A stretch of DNA of 64,000 bases from Alicyclobacillus sp. ALC3 (GTDB lineage Bacteria > Bacillota > Bacilli > Alicyclobacillales > Alicyclobacillaceae), in NCBI RefSeq assembly GCF_028751195.1, contig NZ_CP066784.1, positions 1,426,001 to 1,490,000 of the forward strand, read 5' to 3'. Below, one piece after another: positions 8,913 to 17,725 of this stretch. Position numbers and translations under genes: made by a program. The stretch's first letter is position 1, and each line of letters begins with the position of its first letter. Below the pieces are notes generated by a model that ran no database searches, was not told the DNA's origin, and saw only the letters and a list, made by a program, of their open reading frames with translations.

Positions 8913-10322
8913 CTATGGACTGGTGGTGATGGCATCTGCCAGCCTGGAAAGACCGACCGCAGCTTGTGCGGGAGGCATCCGCACATAGTTGAGCCGGGCA
9001 AAACCGTCCTCGGCCCCATACAGGCGACCTGGGGCGTACATAACTCCGGACATCACGGCTCGTTCCAGGCGCAATTGGTCCGGCATCGACGCGCCGAACC
9101 GCAGCCAAAAGTGGAGTCCACCCGCTGGAAGTGTCCACGTGATGCCCAGCCCGGCCAATGCACTGAGCGAGCGATTAAAAGCGTCACGGCGTTGCCTCAA
9201 AACCTGCGACACGGCTTGAAGGTGACTCTGCCACCCCGGGCTGAGAAGGAGAGTGGCTGCGAGCGCCTGCATGAGACCGGGCGTCTCCGCGTCGATCTGG
9301 CTGCGAATCTCAGCGAGTCGGTCAATAATCGCCCGCGGTCCCACGACCCAGCCGATGCGCAGGCCTGGTGCGACGACCTTGGAGAGACTGCCTATGTACA
9401 GAACTGATGATTGCTCAGCAAGCCGGAACAGGAGCGGTGGCACCTTTGGCGTGCCAGCGACCTGCAGGTGCGTGAAGGCATCGTCCTCGACAATCGGTAG
9501 GTTCCATGCATTGCAGAGTGCCACGACGGCTCGGCGTCGCTCGATGTTTAGTGTCGCCCCGGTAGGATTGTGGTAGGTGGGATTCAGCCACACCATCGCC
9601 GGCCGGTGAGTGCGCACAAGTTCCTTGAGTGCGTCTGGTAAGACGCCTTCTCCATCCATCGGGATTGGCAAAAGTCGCACACCACACGATTGAAAGAGCG
9701 CCTGCGAATAGTAAAAGGATGGCTTTTCGATCGCGATGGAGTCGCCGGGACGCAGGAGACCCCTAGCCACGAGGTAGAGCGCCTGCTGAGCGCCCGCCGT
9801 GATTAAGACGGATTCGGGATCAACTTGTGTATCCAAATGTCGTTTCATGTCAAGGCTTACCGCTTCACGCAAGGCTGGCGATCCAAGTGGATGGCCGGTG
9901 CCAAGTGCCGCGTTCAGATGAACGTCGGAAAGCAGGCGCTGCATATTGTCCACAGGCCAGATGTCCGGCCCAATGTTACCGTCCGAGAAGTCTAGAATGT
10001 CAGCCCGTTGGCGCGTCTCCACGATTTGCCGGGCAAGTGGTGCCAGCGGCCTGAATGCTGCCTGCTCCAGGTAGCGCGGCCAATCCGGGGTTATGCCCCA
10101 GAGATCGCCACGCACATACGTACCGCTACCTTGTCTGCGGTCGACGAGACCTCGCGCCTGCAATTCAACGTAGGCAGCGGCCACGGTGCTGCGGTTAAGC
10201 CCAAATTGCTGCGCGAGACTGCGTTCCGGGGGCAAGCGCGTAGCGGGCAACCACACACCTTCGTGAATGCTGGCCACAAGCCATTCCACCAACTCCCGCA
10301 CGGTTCGTGGGCCGTTGCTCAT
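8913..10322 (-). CDS. MocR/PdxR-type regulator (GntR winged helix fused to class-I aminotransferase)
   Basis: A 469-residue chimeric regulator. Residues about 1-75 form a GntR winged helix (RSLAQQFGLNRSTVAAAYVELQ region, then RQGSGTYV). The rest is a fold-type I aminotransferase-like domain with a PLP-binding lysine in SLSKVVAPGLR. Such proteins use PLP or a PLP adduct as effector rather than performing transamination. It is divergent from a yczE-like gene, the pairing seen in B. subtilis (ycxD/yczE). A dyad in the shared intergenic region is its likely operator. Confidence 0.9.
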   Translation of the reverse strand: MSNGPRTVRELVEWLVASIHEGVWLPATRLPPERSLAQQFGLNRSTVAAAYVELQARGLVDRRQGSGTYVRGDLWGITPDWPRYLEQAAFRPLAPLARQIVETRQRADILDFSDGNIGPDIWPVDNMQRLLSDVHLNAALGTGHPLGSPALREAVSLDMKRHLDTQVDPESVLITAGAQQALYLVARGLLRPGDSIAIEKPSFYYSQALFQSCGVRLLPIPMDGEGVLPDALKELVRTHRPAMVWLNPTYHNPTGATLNIERRRAVVALCNAWNLPIVEDDAFTHLQVAGTPKVPPLLFRLAEQSSVLYIGSLSKVVAPGLRIGWVVGPRAIIDRLAEIRSQIDAETPGLMQALAATLLLSPGWQSHLQAVSQVLRQRRDAFNRSLSALAGLGITWTLPAGGLHFWLRFGASMPDQLRLERAVMSGVMYAPGRLYGAEDGFARLNYVRMPPAQAAVGLSRLADAITTSP

Positions 10323-10361
10323 TCACGCACACCTCCGAAAATGGCTGACGTTGAGCCCGCA

Positions 10362-10399
10362 AATTGGCTGGTGTATTCTACGCCAATTGTTTTTATAAT
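10362..10399 (+). promoter_or_regulatory. divergent mocR-yczE operator and -10 element
   Basis: AATTGGC (10362-10368) and GCCAATT (10382-10388) form a perfect 7-bp inverted repeat with centres 20 bp apart, about two helical turns. A TATAAT lies just downstream at 10394-10399 on the yczE strand. No good -35 is seen at the right spacing, consistent with an activator-dependent promoter. Control by the MocR protein is inference. Confidence 0.5.
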
Positions 10400-10449
10400 A
10401 GCGTGTATCACGATATCGAGCAAATGCGTTGCAGGTTAGGAGGCTTCTC

Positions 10450-11136
10450 ATGGTCCGTTTTTTGACGCCAATGATTCGGGGGTTGGTACCACCGACCGCG
10501 CTAGATCGCCTGTGGCGGCGCGTGATGAAACTCCTGGCAGGACTTGTGCTCTATGGCGTCAGCGATTCGTTGCTGGTTCTGGCACATCTTGGCATTGACC
10601 CATGGGATGTCTTCCAGCAGGGGATTGCTCTCCACACGGGAGTCCCGATTGGGACCTGGGCAATCCTCGTCGGAATTGCCGTCCTGTTCCTGTGGATCCC
10701 GTTAAGGCAACGGCCCGGCCTTGGCACGCTCCTGAACGTGCTCGTAGTCGGGGGCGTGATGGACCTCGTCCTTGCCAACGTTACACCTCCGACTGCACTA
10801 CCGGTACGCATCACAGTGCTCCTCCTTGGTGTCGGTCTCAATGGCGTGGCCACGGGCTGGTACATCGGAGCAGGCCTCGGCCCTGGGCCGCGCGACGGGC
10901 TGATGGTCGGTCTGGCCGCTCGCGGGTTGTCGATTCGGCTTGTTCGCACATCCATTGAAGTAACGGTACTTATCGTGGGCTGGATGCTCGGCGGAAATGT
11001 CGGCTGGGGAACACTTCTCTACGCCCTTTCCATAGGTCCTCTAGCACAGATTTTCATCCCACTCTTCACCATGCATCCACTCAAGGGTGCAGACTCTCCA
11101 ATACCAGCGCCCCCACCGAGCGGTCAATCAGAATAA
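10450..11136 (+). CDS. yczE: YczE/YitT family integral membrane protein
   Basis: A 228-residue membrane protein with about five helices. It contains the family sequences LAHLGIDPWDVFQQGI and AGLGPGPRDGLMVGLA. The start is ATG 10450, with TTAGGAGG 6-7 bases upstream; an in-frame TTG/ATG further upstream would overlap that site. YczE-like proteins are regularly encoded next to a MocR regulator, as here. Their transport substrate is not established; a link to PLP vitamers or an amino compound is a guess based on the regulator. Confidence 0.85.
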   Translation: MVRFLTPMIRGLVPPTALDRLWRRVMKLLAGLVLYGVSDSLLVLAHLGIDPWDVFQQGIALHTGVPIGTWAILVGIAVLFLWIPLRQRPGLGTLLNVLVVGGVMDLVLANVTPPTALPVRITVLLLGVGLNGVATGWYIGAGLGPGPRDGLMVGLAARGLSIRLVRTSIEVTVLIVGWMLGGNVGWGTLLYALSIGPLAQIFIPLFTMHPLKGADSPIPAPPPSGQSE

Positions 11137-11226
11137 TGCGACTTTCGCCAAATGGCAACGTCTGATATCCCCATAGATGAATCAAGGGGTTTTACGGCAC
11201 ACTTGATAAAAAACATCAAGATGCGG

Positions 11227-11252
11227 TGAACGAAAGTTACCTTTGGTTCGTA
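11227..11252 (+). promoter_or_regulatory. candidate sigma-Y autoregulatory promoter
   Basis: TGAACG (11227-11232), 16 bases, then CGTA (11249-11252) lie about 30-45 bp upstream of sigY. This matches the TGAAC/CGTC pattern reported for B. subtilis sigma-Y autoregulation except for the last base. Assignment is inferred from position and motif. Confidence 0.55.
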
Positions 11253-11281
11253 TAATCCATGTCCAGTCAAACATCGCATAG

Positions 11282-11863
11282 ATGGCAGGCGAATCCATGA
11301 ATGAATTGGAGAAAATCACCGCGGCGCAGGGCGGTGACACTGATGCACTGGCGCAGCTGCTTCACGAGCACTATTTGTTTGTGTTCAAGTACCTTCTGCA
11401 ATTGACACTGCATAGGCAAACGGCGGAAGACCTAACACAAGAAACAATGATTCGAGCCATTCAAAAGATCCGCTCGTATAATACCGTGAAAAGCAAGTTT
11501 ACGTCGTGGTTAATGACGATTGGTACGCGGCTCTACTTGGATGAACGCCGAAGGAGGCAACTCGAAAAATCACTGCTGACAGAAAGTGATGTCAGCCGCG
11601 AACTGCGTTGGCAAGCACGGACGAATCAAGCGGACTGGTCTGCTCTCCTCGACGCGCTCGCGAGACTGCCAAGCCAAACGCGGGCTGCCGTGATTCTCAA
11701 ACATTACTATGGTTACAGCTACGACGAGATTGCACAGATGCTAACCTTGCATGAAGGAACGGTCAAATCACGCGTACACAGCGGTCTAAAGGCACTTCGA
11801 AAGGAGTGGGGTGAAGATGAAGCAGCGTTGTCCACGCAAGGCGGAGAACACCACACCTCATAA
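11282..11863 (+). CDS. sigY: ECF RNA polymerase sigma factor SigY
   Basis: A 193-residue ECF sigma factor. Region 2 (about 25-95) contains RQTAEDLTQETMIRAIQKI; region 4 (about 130-180) contains ALARLPSQTRAAVILKHYYGYSYDEIA and LHEGTVKSRVHSGLKALR. The following genes reproduce the B. subtilis yxlC-yxlD-yxlE-yxlF-yxlG order, which identifies it as SigY. Start could be ATG 11282 or ATG 11297. It overlaps yxlC, suggesting translational coupling with its anti-sigma partner. A matching promoter lies upstream. Confidence 0.92.
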   Translation: MAGESMNELEKITAAQGGDTDALAQLLHEHYLFVFKYLLQLTLHRQTAEDLTQETMIRAIQKIRSYNTVKSKFTSWLMTIGTRLYLDERRRRQLEKSLLTESDVSRELRWQARTNQADWSALLDALARLPSQTRAAVILKHYYGYSYDEIAQMLTLHEGTVKSRVHSGLKALRKEWGEDEAALSTQGGEHHTS

Positions 11864-12302
11864 AGGGAATCCTTGGCGCAATCTTGACAATGACCATCAG
11901 CGGGCCCTTGAAGACAGACCGCCTGCGGCGGAAATGCACGACGATAACGCAGGCTTGATGGCAAATCGCAACGATGGAGCGCCGTCCACCTCGAGCGACG
12001 CATTTGCGCTACAACTCGTGCAGAGTCTAGACGCACTGCAAACCCTGCTACCTGCCAAGGAGCCAGAGTTGGAGCAGTTCCGACAACTCGTGGTGGACAC
12101 GCAGTCTCATGAACAGAGGCGCACTCGAAGAGACGTGCTGGTGTTTCTTGGTGTTGCCTTGCTCGTCATGATGGGATGGACCTTCTGTATGACCTATAGC
12201 CCGCATGTGTTTGTCTTTCTTCTGATTGCGGTTTCTACTCTCTCATTGCTCGCTCTACCAGTTGGTTTCGTCTTGCAGCGCTTCCGAGAGGAGACGTCCT
12301 GA
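11811..12302 (+). CDS. yxlC: YxlC-like anti-sigma-Y membrane protein
   Basis: A 163-residue protein that overlaps the last 53 bases of sigY. AAGGAG at 11801-11806 serves GTG 11811 or, with better spacing, ATG 11817. The N-terminal 100 residues are soluble and variable, with FALQLVQSLDALQTLLP and EPELEQFRQLV helices. Two membrane segments follow (about 105-150). In B. subtilis YxlC is the main negative regulator of sigma-Y. Assignment rests on position and topology more than on strong sequence motifs. Confidence 0.8.
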   Translation: MKMKQRCPRKAENTTPHKGNPWRNLDNDHQRALEDRPPAAEMHDDNAGLMANRNDGAPSTSSDAFALQLVQSLDALQTLLPAKEPELEQFRQLVVDTQSHEQRRTRRDVLVFLGVALLVMMGWTFCMTYSPHVFVFLLIAVSTLSLLALPVGFVLQRFREETS

Positions 12303-12526
12303 TGCATACACCCGGACACTTAACTTGGTCTGAACTGCTCCCTGTCATCCTCGTGTTACTCGTCCAAGGCATCTGGTTGTTTATGGACGCCAAAACGCGG
12401 AGCAGATGGCCATGGTTGTGGGGGCTCTGGGGACTTGTGCAGGCGCCCATCCCCACCGTCGTCTACTTGTTGGTTGTACGCAAGGTGTGGATGTCGTTTC
12501 GCCGTCCTGCGAAGGACACTGACTAA
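12302..12526 (+). CDS. yxlD: YxlD-like small membrane protein of the sigY operon
   Basis: A 74-residue protein with two membrane helices. The start codon overlaps the yxlC stop (TGATG). A conserved-looking FMDAKTRSRWPWLWGLWGLVQAPIPTVVY region spans the loop and second helix. In B. subtilis YxlD and YxlE assist negative control of sigma-Y. Identified from its place in the complete sigY operon, its size and its topology. Confidence 0.8.
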   Translation: MHTPGHLTWSELLPVILVLLVQGIWLFMDAKTRSRWPWLWGLWGLVQAPIPTVVYLLVVRKVWMSFRRPAKDTD

Positions 12527-12583
12527 CCGCCATTTTAACAGCTACAAGGCATCTCCCAATCTCGACAAATTGGAGTGAGAAAA

Positions 12584-12775
12584 ATGGCCGGTATTCCAAT
12601 CAGCGTGATTTTACCCATAGCATTTGTGGAACTCCTCTTGTTGATTGTCGCTTTAGTGGACTGCATTCGAGCCGAGGCCACAAACGGTCCGAAGTGGCTG
12701 TGGATTATCGTTATCATTGTCATCGAGATCATCGGACCCGTGCTGTACTTTGTGTTCGGGAGGAAGAACCGCTGA
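12584..12775 (+). CDS. yxlE: YxlE-like PLDc_N-type small membrane protein
   Basis: A 63-residue, two-helix protein of the cardiolipin-synthase N-terminal (PLDc_N) type. It ends with the family's WIIVIIVIEIIGPVLYFVFGRK pattern. GGAG with 8-base spacing selects ATG 12584 over an upstream GTG at 12575. Its stop overlaps the yxlF start (ATGGCT at 12775). It is the probable YxlE co-regulator of sigma-Y. Confidence 0.82.
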   Translation: MAGIPISVILPIAFVELLLLIVALVDCIRAEATNGPKWLWIIVIIVIEIIGPVLYFVFGRKNR

Positions 12776-13680
12776 TGGCTCTGCTCGAAGTCCATAACCT
12801 TGGCAAATCGTTCGGACAAACGGAGGCTGTACGCGGTGTTTCCTTCACTATCGAAACAGGCCGCTGCGTTGCTTTGATTGGACCAAACGGAGCTGGAAAA
12901 ACAACCGCGCTAAAGATGCTGGCGGGACTCGTTCGGCCAACACGAGGTGACATTTACTTCGCTGGGCAGCTTGCCACTGATATGAGGCAACACCTGGGTT
13001 ATTTACCTCAAAACCCCGGATTCCACGAATGGATGAGCGGGTCTGAATTCCTCGTGTATGTTGGAAGGCTCGCTGGACTCTCGCAAAGGGCCGCAAAGGA
13101 CAAAAGCACAGAACTCTTGTCCCGCCTCGGCCTGGAAACCGCAGCAAAGCGACCCATCCGAGGATATTCAGGCGGGATGCGCCAGCGGCTCGGCATCTGT
13201 CAGGCACTGGTCCACGACCCGCAACTGCTCATTCTTGATGAGCCGGTATCTGCACTCGATCCGGTAGGCCGTCGCCAAATTCTCGAGTTAATGGAAGACC
13301 TCCGCACTCAAACAACCATTCTCTACTCGACTCACGTACTGCATGATGCTGAGGAAATCAGCGACGACGTGCTCATCCTTCGTCGAGGTGAACTTGTTGT
13401 TTCCGGCGCTCTCGATGACATTCAACAACGAAATCACAGCCCGAGAGTGCAAATTACAGCCTCAGTCCGTCTTGAACCCTGGTACGGTCAATTCGCGAAG
13501 GTTCCTGGAGTAAAGCGCATAGAAGGGTTTGGAACATCTGTCACGCTCACCGTACAAGACGTGTCAAGTGTTCGAGCACCCTTGCTTCAAGTCCTGTTGT
13601 CTGAGGGAGTTCCTGTTCTCCGACTGGAACTAGGCCGCAACACGCTTGAAGACTTGTTCATGGAGGCGGTGTCCTCATGA
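12775..13680 (+). CDS. yxlF: YxlF-like ABC transporter ATP-binding protein
   Basis: A 301-residue ATPase. Walker A is GPNGAGKTT (about 37-45), followed by the Q-loop YLPQNPGF, the signature YSGGMRQRL, Walker B QLLILDEPVSALDP and the H-loop STHVLHD. The C-terminal 80 residues form the extra domain of CcmA/NatA-type exporters. It is translationally coupled to yxlE upstream and yxlG downstream. It pairs with YxlG in the cytoplasmic membrane. The exported substrate of YxlFG is unknown. Confidence 0.92.
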   Translation: MALLEVHNLGKSFGQTEAVRGVSFTIETGRCVALIGPNGAGKTTALKMLAGLVRPTRGDIYFAGQLATDMRQHLGYLPQNPGFHEWMSGSEFLVYVGRLAGLSQRAAKDKSTELLSRLGLETAAKRPIRGYSGGMRQRLGICQALVHDPQLLILDEPVSALDPVGRRQILELMEDLRTQTTILYSTHVLHDAEEISDDVLILRRGELVVSGALDDIQQRNHSPRVQITASVRLEPWYGQFAKVPGVKRIEGFGTSVTLTVQDVSSVRAPLLQVLLSEGVPVLRLELGRNTLEDLFMEAVSS

Positions 13681-14480
13681 GCCAACTCGGAATTGTACTT
13701 CGCAAAGAGATGCGGGAGGCGTGGAACAGCCGTAGGTTGGTCTGGTTGCCGCTCGTGTTTGTTCTGCTCGGGGCCATGCAACCCGTGAGTACGCACTTCA
13801 TGCCGCAAATTCTCAAACTGTCCGGCGGGCTACCGGCTGGAACGGTCATCCATATCCCAACGCCTTCGCCTGGCGCAGTTTTCGCCCAAGCACAGTCCCA
13901 ATACGGCGTCCTCGGGTTACTGGTCCTAGTCCTTGCCTTCATGGGCAGTGTCTCAAACGAGCGACAACACGGCGTGCTTGACTTGGTGATGGTCAAACCG
14001 GTTTCATACACGGCTTATATACTCGCAAAGTGGCTCAGCGCTCTCTGTCTGACTACCGTGGCCCTCGTTCTTGGCGACCTTGCGGCGTGGTACTACACGC
14101 TACAACTAATCGGTTGGCTCGGTATTGGGACAGTCGTGCAATCGGCAGCCGTGTACCTCGTGTGGCTACAGCTTATCGTGACCATCACGTTGTGGTTTAG
14201 CGTCCTCATGAACTCCGCCATTGCCAACGCTGGGATTACGCTGACAGTAGCAGCCGCATTCTCAGTGGTTGCCGGTGTCCTCAAGTGGCCCTGGAGCCCA
14301 GGCGGATTGCCATCGCACGCGGTTAGCTTACTGATGATGTCGAAAGGTATTAACATCGCGCGCAATGGTGGGGCTTTGATAGAGTCGCTCGGATTGACAA
14401 CGCTCATCATCGCAATTCTAATTGCGCTGGCCATCAGTTTGTTTAAACGGCGCACCTTTGAGACGTCCACTTCTGTCTAA
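13677..14480 (+). CDS. yxlG: YxlG-like ABC-2 type permease
   Basis: A 267-residue permease that overlaps yxlF by ATGA. About six helices are visible. The sequence FMGSVSNERQHGVLDLVMVKPVSYTAYILAK is typical of ABC-2 permeases of the NosY/NatB kind. It is the last gene of the sigY operon, completing the exporter with YxlF. No clear terminator was found between it and the next gene. Confidence 0.9.
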   Translation: MSQLGIVLRKEMREAWNSRRLVWLPLVFVLLGAMQPVSTHFMPQILKLSGGLPAGTVIHIPTPSPGAVFAQAQSQYGVLGLLVLVLAFMGSVSNERQHGVLDLVMVKPVSYTAYILAKWLSALCLTTVALVLGDLAAWYYTLQLIGWLGIGTVVQSAAVYLVWLQLIVTITLWFSVLMNSAIANAGITLTVAAAFSVVAGVLKWPWSPGGLPSHAVSLLMMSKGINIARNGGALIESLGLTTLIIAILIALAISLFKRRTFETSTSV

Positions 14481-14611
14481 AGCGAGAAGGCGCAGGCTCG
14501 TGCGATGTAACTTAGTCCGGGTGCCAGCACTGTGGATATGGTTCAAGGTGTTCCGCAATGACGAATGAGCTATCATGAGGTTACACACTGTTGTTGGAGA
14601 GAAGGACAATC

Positions 14612-15718
14612 ATGCCAGACGAGAATGGGTTACAGCGCGCGTATAAACAATCTCGCTATCAGATTGCGGGGCATGGCAGAAGAACCGTTCAAGTGCTGAA
14701 AGACGCCCTTGCAGATGTGAGTGATGAGTCGGAAAGCGACATGTACGGCAAAGGCAAAGTTATTGAAGCCTTTGAAGAAAAGCTGGCTCGGTATTTGGGT
14801 AAGGACACGGCGGTGTTCTTTCCGAGTGGGACCATGGCGCAACAAATTGCTCTGCGCATTTGGTGCGACGAAACGGGTGTCCATCGAGTGGCTTATCATC
14901 CCCTGTGCCATTTAGAAATTCACGAGGAAGACGGTTTAAAGGAACTGCATCAGATTCGTCCGATACTGCTTGCGGATGCAAACCGCTTGATTGAACTTGA
15001 CGACGTGGTTGGCATGAAGGACGACGTCTCGTGTGTGCTACTGGAGTTGCCGCAACGAGAGATTGGCGGACAGTTGCCCGAATTTGCGACACTTGAAGCC
15101 ATTTCTCAGTACTGCAGGAGCCACAACATCAGACTTCACCTAGATGGCGCAAGGCTGTTTGAAGTCCTCCCGTATTACAACAAGACGGCTGCAGAAGTGT
15201 GCAGGTTGTTCGACAGCGTCTATGTCTCATTCTACAAGGGCATCGGCGGTGTGGCAGGTGCCATCCTGGCGGGAGACAGTGCTTTCACAAGTCAGGCGCG
15301 GGTGTGGAAGCGACGTCATGGCGGGGACCTCATCAGTCTCTATCCCTACATTCTTACTGCCAATTACTATTTTGACCTCCGCGTCAGCAGAATGGGGCAC
15401 TATTATCACAAAGCCAAGGAACTGAGTGAAATGTTCAACGGTTGCAAGCGGGTATCGACACTTCCCCACATCCCTGTCAGCAACATGTTCCATGTCCATG
15501 TGGATGCGCCGGCAGAGGCAGTGGAACAGGTTCTCATCCGTCTCTGCAACGAAACCGGCGTTGGCTTTACGGGCAACCTTCGCGCCACGGAGGAAGACAA
15601 GTGTTCCTTTGAAGTCAGTGTCGGAGATGCATACGACAAAATCCCGCCCAATACTCTGGCGCAGGCCTTCACGCTCCTCAATTCAGAATTGGCAAAGGGC
15701 AATGAATCGCATGCGTAG
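14612..15718 (+). CDS. threonine aldolase family / beta-eliminating lyase (PLP enzyme)
   Basis: A 368-residue fold-type I PLP enzyme. Key features are FFPSGTMAQQIALR (cofactor phosphate region, about 69-82), RLHLDGARLFE with Asp178, and the Schiff-base Lys209 in SFYKGIGG. Threonine aldolases split L-threonine or allo-threonine to glycine and acetaldehyde, but this subgroup with a long N-terminus could act on other beta-hydroxy amino acids. ATG 14612 has GAGAAGGA upstream; an earlier TTG is less likely. It sits 6 bp before the glycosylase-like gene, perhaps as an operon. Confidence 0.85.
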   Translation: MPDENGLQRAYKQSRYQIAGHGRRTVQVLKDALADVSDESESDMYGKGKVIEAFEEKLARYLGKDTAVFFPSGTMAQQIALRIWCDETGVHRVAYHPLCHLEIHEEDGLKELHQIRPILLADANRLIELDDVVGMKDDVSCVLLELPQREIGGQLPEFATLEAISQYCRSHNIRLHLDGARLFEVLPYYNKTAAEVCRLFDSVYVSFYKGIGGVAGAILAGDSAFTSQARVWKRRHGGDLISLYPYILTANYYFDLRVSRMGHYYHKAKELSEMFNGCKRVSTLPHIPVSNMFHVHVDAPAEAVEQVLIRLCNETGVGFTGNLRATEEDKCSFEVSVGDAYDKIPPNTLAQAFTLLNSELAKGNESHA

Positions 15719-15724
15719 TCATCT

Positions 15725-16993
15725 ATGAGCGCCCCTCTACAATGCAGTCAGACAGCTGTTCGGAAGCTTCTCTTGCAACGCTCGCAGCTAGTACCAGGGT
15801 TTGAGGCAACATCTCAGCGCCCAAGCCCTGACGATGTGCTGGCAGTCATTTCCGCGCTAGAGTGTGTACAGATTGATCCGGTGGCGGCTGTAGAACGCAA
15901 CCAACACCTTGTACTTGCTGCCCGTATCCCCGGTTATCGGCCGAAGCTCTTGAACCAACTGCTCGAAACGCGAAAGGTCTTCGAGTACATTGCAAACGCA
16001 GCTTGCGTGCTACCCATGGCGGACTACGCGCTGGTAGAACCCATCCGGCGGCGTCACCAGACTGGGTTGCAAAGCGAGATCGACAAATATCAGGATGTGG
16101 TCGGCCTCGTCCTCCACCGGTTGGAGAGTGAAGGGGCTTTGCCGGCCAATGCTTTCACGAGCGCCGACAAGGTACACGGTTACTGGGACAACCAGGTGGC
16201 GAAAACGAAAGCGACCTCGCATGTGTTGAATCTCCTGAACGACACAGGAATCATACGGGTTGTGAAGCGTGACGGAAACACGCGGTTTTTCGATATTTCC
16301 CGGAACTCTCTTCCGGAGGATGTGTGGCAGCAATCCAGGGTGATTGAAACTGCGGATGCACAGCGGTTGCTGCTCGAAAAGTACATGCGGGCTTACCGGG
16401 TGTTGGACGCCAGTGATGCCCGCTTTGGTTGGTCGCACTGGAAGGCACAAGAACGCAGCCGCATACTCGAGAGCTACGTGAGCCAGGGCAAAGTGGTTCC
16501 GCTCGCTGTAGCCGAGTGTCGTACACCCTACTATGTGCTGGCCGAAGATGTCGATGCGCTGCAACGGATGGAAATGGACTTGCGAGGCGACCTGGAGCCG
16601 TTTTCGGACATCAGAGTACCGAGGTCCGTGGCAGTTGCGGGGCGCGCTATCAGATTTCTGCCGCCGCTTGACAACCTGTTGTGGCGTCGGAGCCGTGTGG
16701 TGGATTTGTTTTCGTTCGACTACAAGTGGGAAGTCTACACCCCCGCTGTAAAAAGACAGTACGGCTATTACACCATGCCGATTCTCGCAGGAGACGAGCT
16801 GATTGGGCGCATCGACCCGCGACTCGACCGGAAGCAAGGCGCTTTGGTCGTTGAGGGGTTGTACCTTGAGCCAAACATCAAAAGGACGCAAAAGTTGTCA
16901 AAGTCCCTCGAGGTGGCGCTCGACAGGTTTGCCCGCTTCCACGGGGTAAACGAGGTCGTCGGAGCTCACTCGGCAGGAAGCGCGGACACATAG
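15725..16993 (+). CDS. YcaQ/AlkX-type winged-helix DNA glycosylase (HTH_42 family)
   Basis: A 422-residue member of the winged-helix family (PF06224) that includes AlkZ and YcaQ (AlkX). The catalytic segment reads ECVQIDPVAAVERNQHLVL. Q49-I50-D51 is the Q-x-D motif of the AlkX subfamily, whereas AlkZ has Q-x-Q. The C-terminal part contains the family's FLPPLDNLLWRR and FDYKWEVYTPAVKRQYGYY. Relatives unhook interstrand DNA crosslinks and remove bulky alkyl adducts. Six bases separate it from the threonine aldolase gene. Confidence 0.88.
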   Translation: MSAPLQCSQTAVRKLLLQRSQLVPGFEATSQRPSPDDVLAVISALECVQIDPVAAVERNQHLVLAARIPGYRPKLLNQLLETRKVFEYIANAACVLPMADYALVEPIRRRHQTGLQSEIDKYQDVVGLVLHRLESEGALPANAFTSADKVHGYWDNQVAKTKATSHVLNLLNDTGIIRVVKRDGNTRFFDISRNSLPEDVWQQSRVIETADAQRLLLEKYMRAYRVLDASDARFGWSHWKAQERSRILESYVSQGKVVPLAVAECRTPYYVLAEDVDALQRMEMDLRGDLEPFSDIRVPRSVAVAGRAIRFLPPLDNLLWRRSRVVDLFSFDYKWEVYTPAVKRQYGYYTMPILAGDELIGRIDPRLDRKQGALVVEGLYLEPNIKRTQKLSKSLEVALDRFARFHGVNEVVGAHSAGSADT

Positions 16994-17098
16994 AACAACA
17001 CCGTCGAAGGTGTCCTTCCTTGGTGATTGAGGGTTCGTTGAAACCTATTCGGCTGACCTGCTTATGCGGTTGAGGCGACCTACATCGGAGGAGTGTTC

Positions 17099-17725
17099 AT
17101 GGACAAAACATCGGTTTGGGACAAGACACTGCTTCGCTCATATGGAAAATTCGACTTATATCGCATCCAGCGAAGAGGCGGACCCGTATACCCGAGATTT
17201 TGGCTCAAATACCGTGACATTTTTGTTAGCGATACGCATTTTGAACCATCCAGTAAAGAGATTGCAGCGAGAGTGGAAGATTGGATAGATGGTCAATTGA
17301 ATTATCTCGAGTTTCAAAAACACTTAGAACCTTTGATTGACGACCAAAACGAGCTGGTCAGAAACGCCGCAGAAAACTTTGAGTTCCACCTAGAAAACCA
17401 GGATGAGTTCGTCCAAGACCCGTTCCGATTTAAGCTCATTGAACCGGGAAGATATAAAACATATAAGCTCATTGAACCGGGGACATATTTGGTGTTCATT
17501 CTGGAAAAATACGTAGATTGGGACTACTTCAGCAGCAGTGATATAGGGGAATTCCGCCCAACAAGCCCGTCAGACACACACGGTTTTCGAGCCTTTTTAA
17601 ACGATTGGATAGTTGGGAGCGCACAAGACAAAATAGATCGAGAACTGCGCCGCCAAATAATTCAGGAGGACATTGAAGAGGTTAGAAATGCCCTGCTAGA
17701 CTGGATGAATTCAGGGAACAGCTGA
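17099..17725 (+). CDS. hypothetical soluble protein with internal in-frame duplication
   Basis: A 208-residue, acidic, soluble protein that I do not recognise. GGAGGA 6 bases upstream supports ATG 17099. The sequence is rich in charged helices (VEDWIDGQLNYLEFQKHLEP; ELRRQIIQEDIEEVRNALLDWM). A 33-bp unit is repeated in tandem at 17431-17463 and 17464-17496, so KLIEPG.Y appears twice, 11 residues apart. No signal peptide or membrane segment is seen. Base composition is more A+T-rich than its neighbours, hinting at acquisition. Confidence 0.7.
   Translation: MDKTSVWDKTLLRSYGKFDLYRIQRRGGPVYPRFWLKYRDIFVSDTHFEPSSKEIAARVEDWIDGQLNYLEFQKHLEPLIDDQNELVRNAAENFEFHLENQDEFVQDPFRFKLIEPGRYKTYKLIEPGTYLVFILEKYVDWDYFSSSDIGEFRPTSPSDTHGFRAFLNDWIVGSAQDKIDRELRRQIIQEDIEEVRNALLDWMNSGNS

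Noticed and set aside
16010..16891. A 293-codon minus-strand frame opposite the glycosylase-like gene
   Set aside because: The plus-strand product is clearly conserved family sequence; the antisense product has no recognisable motifs.
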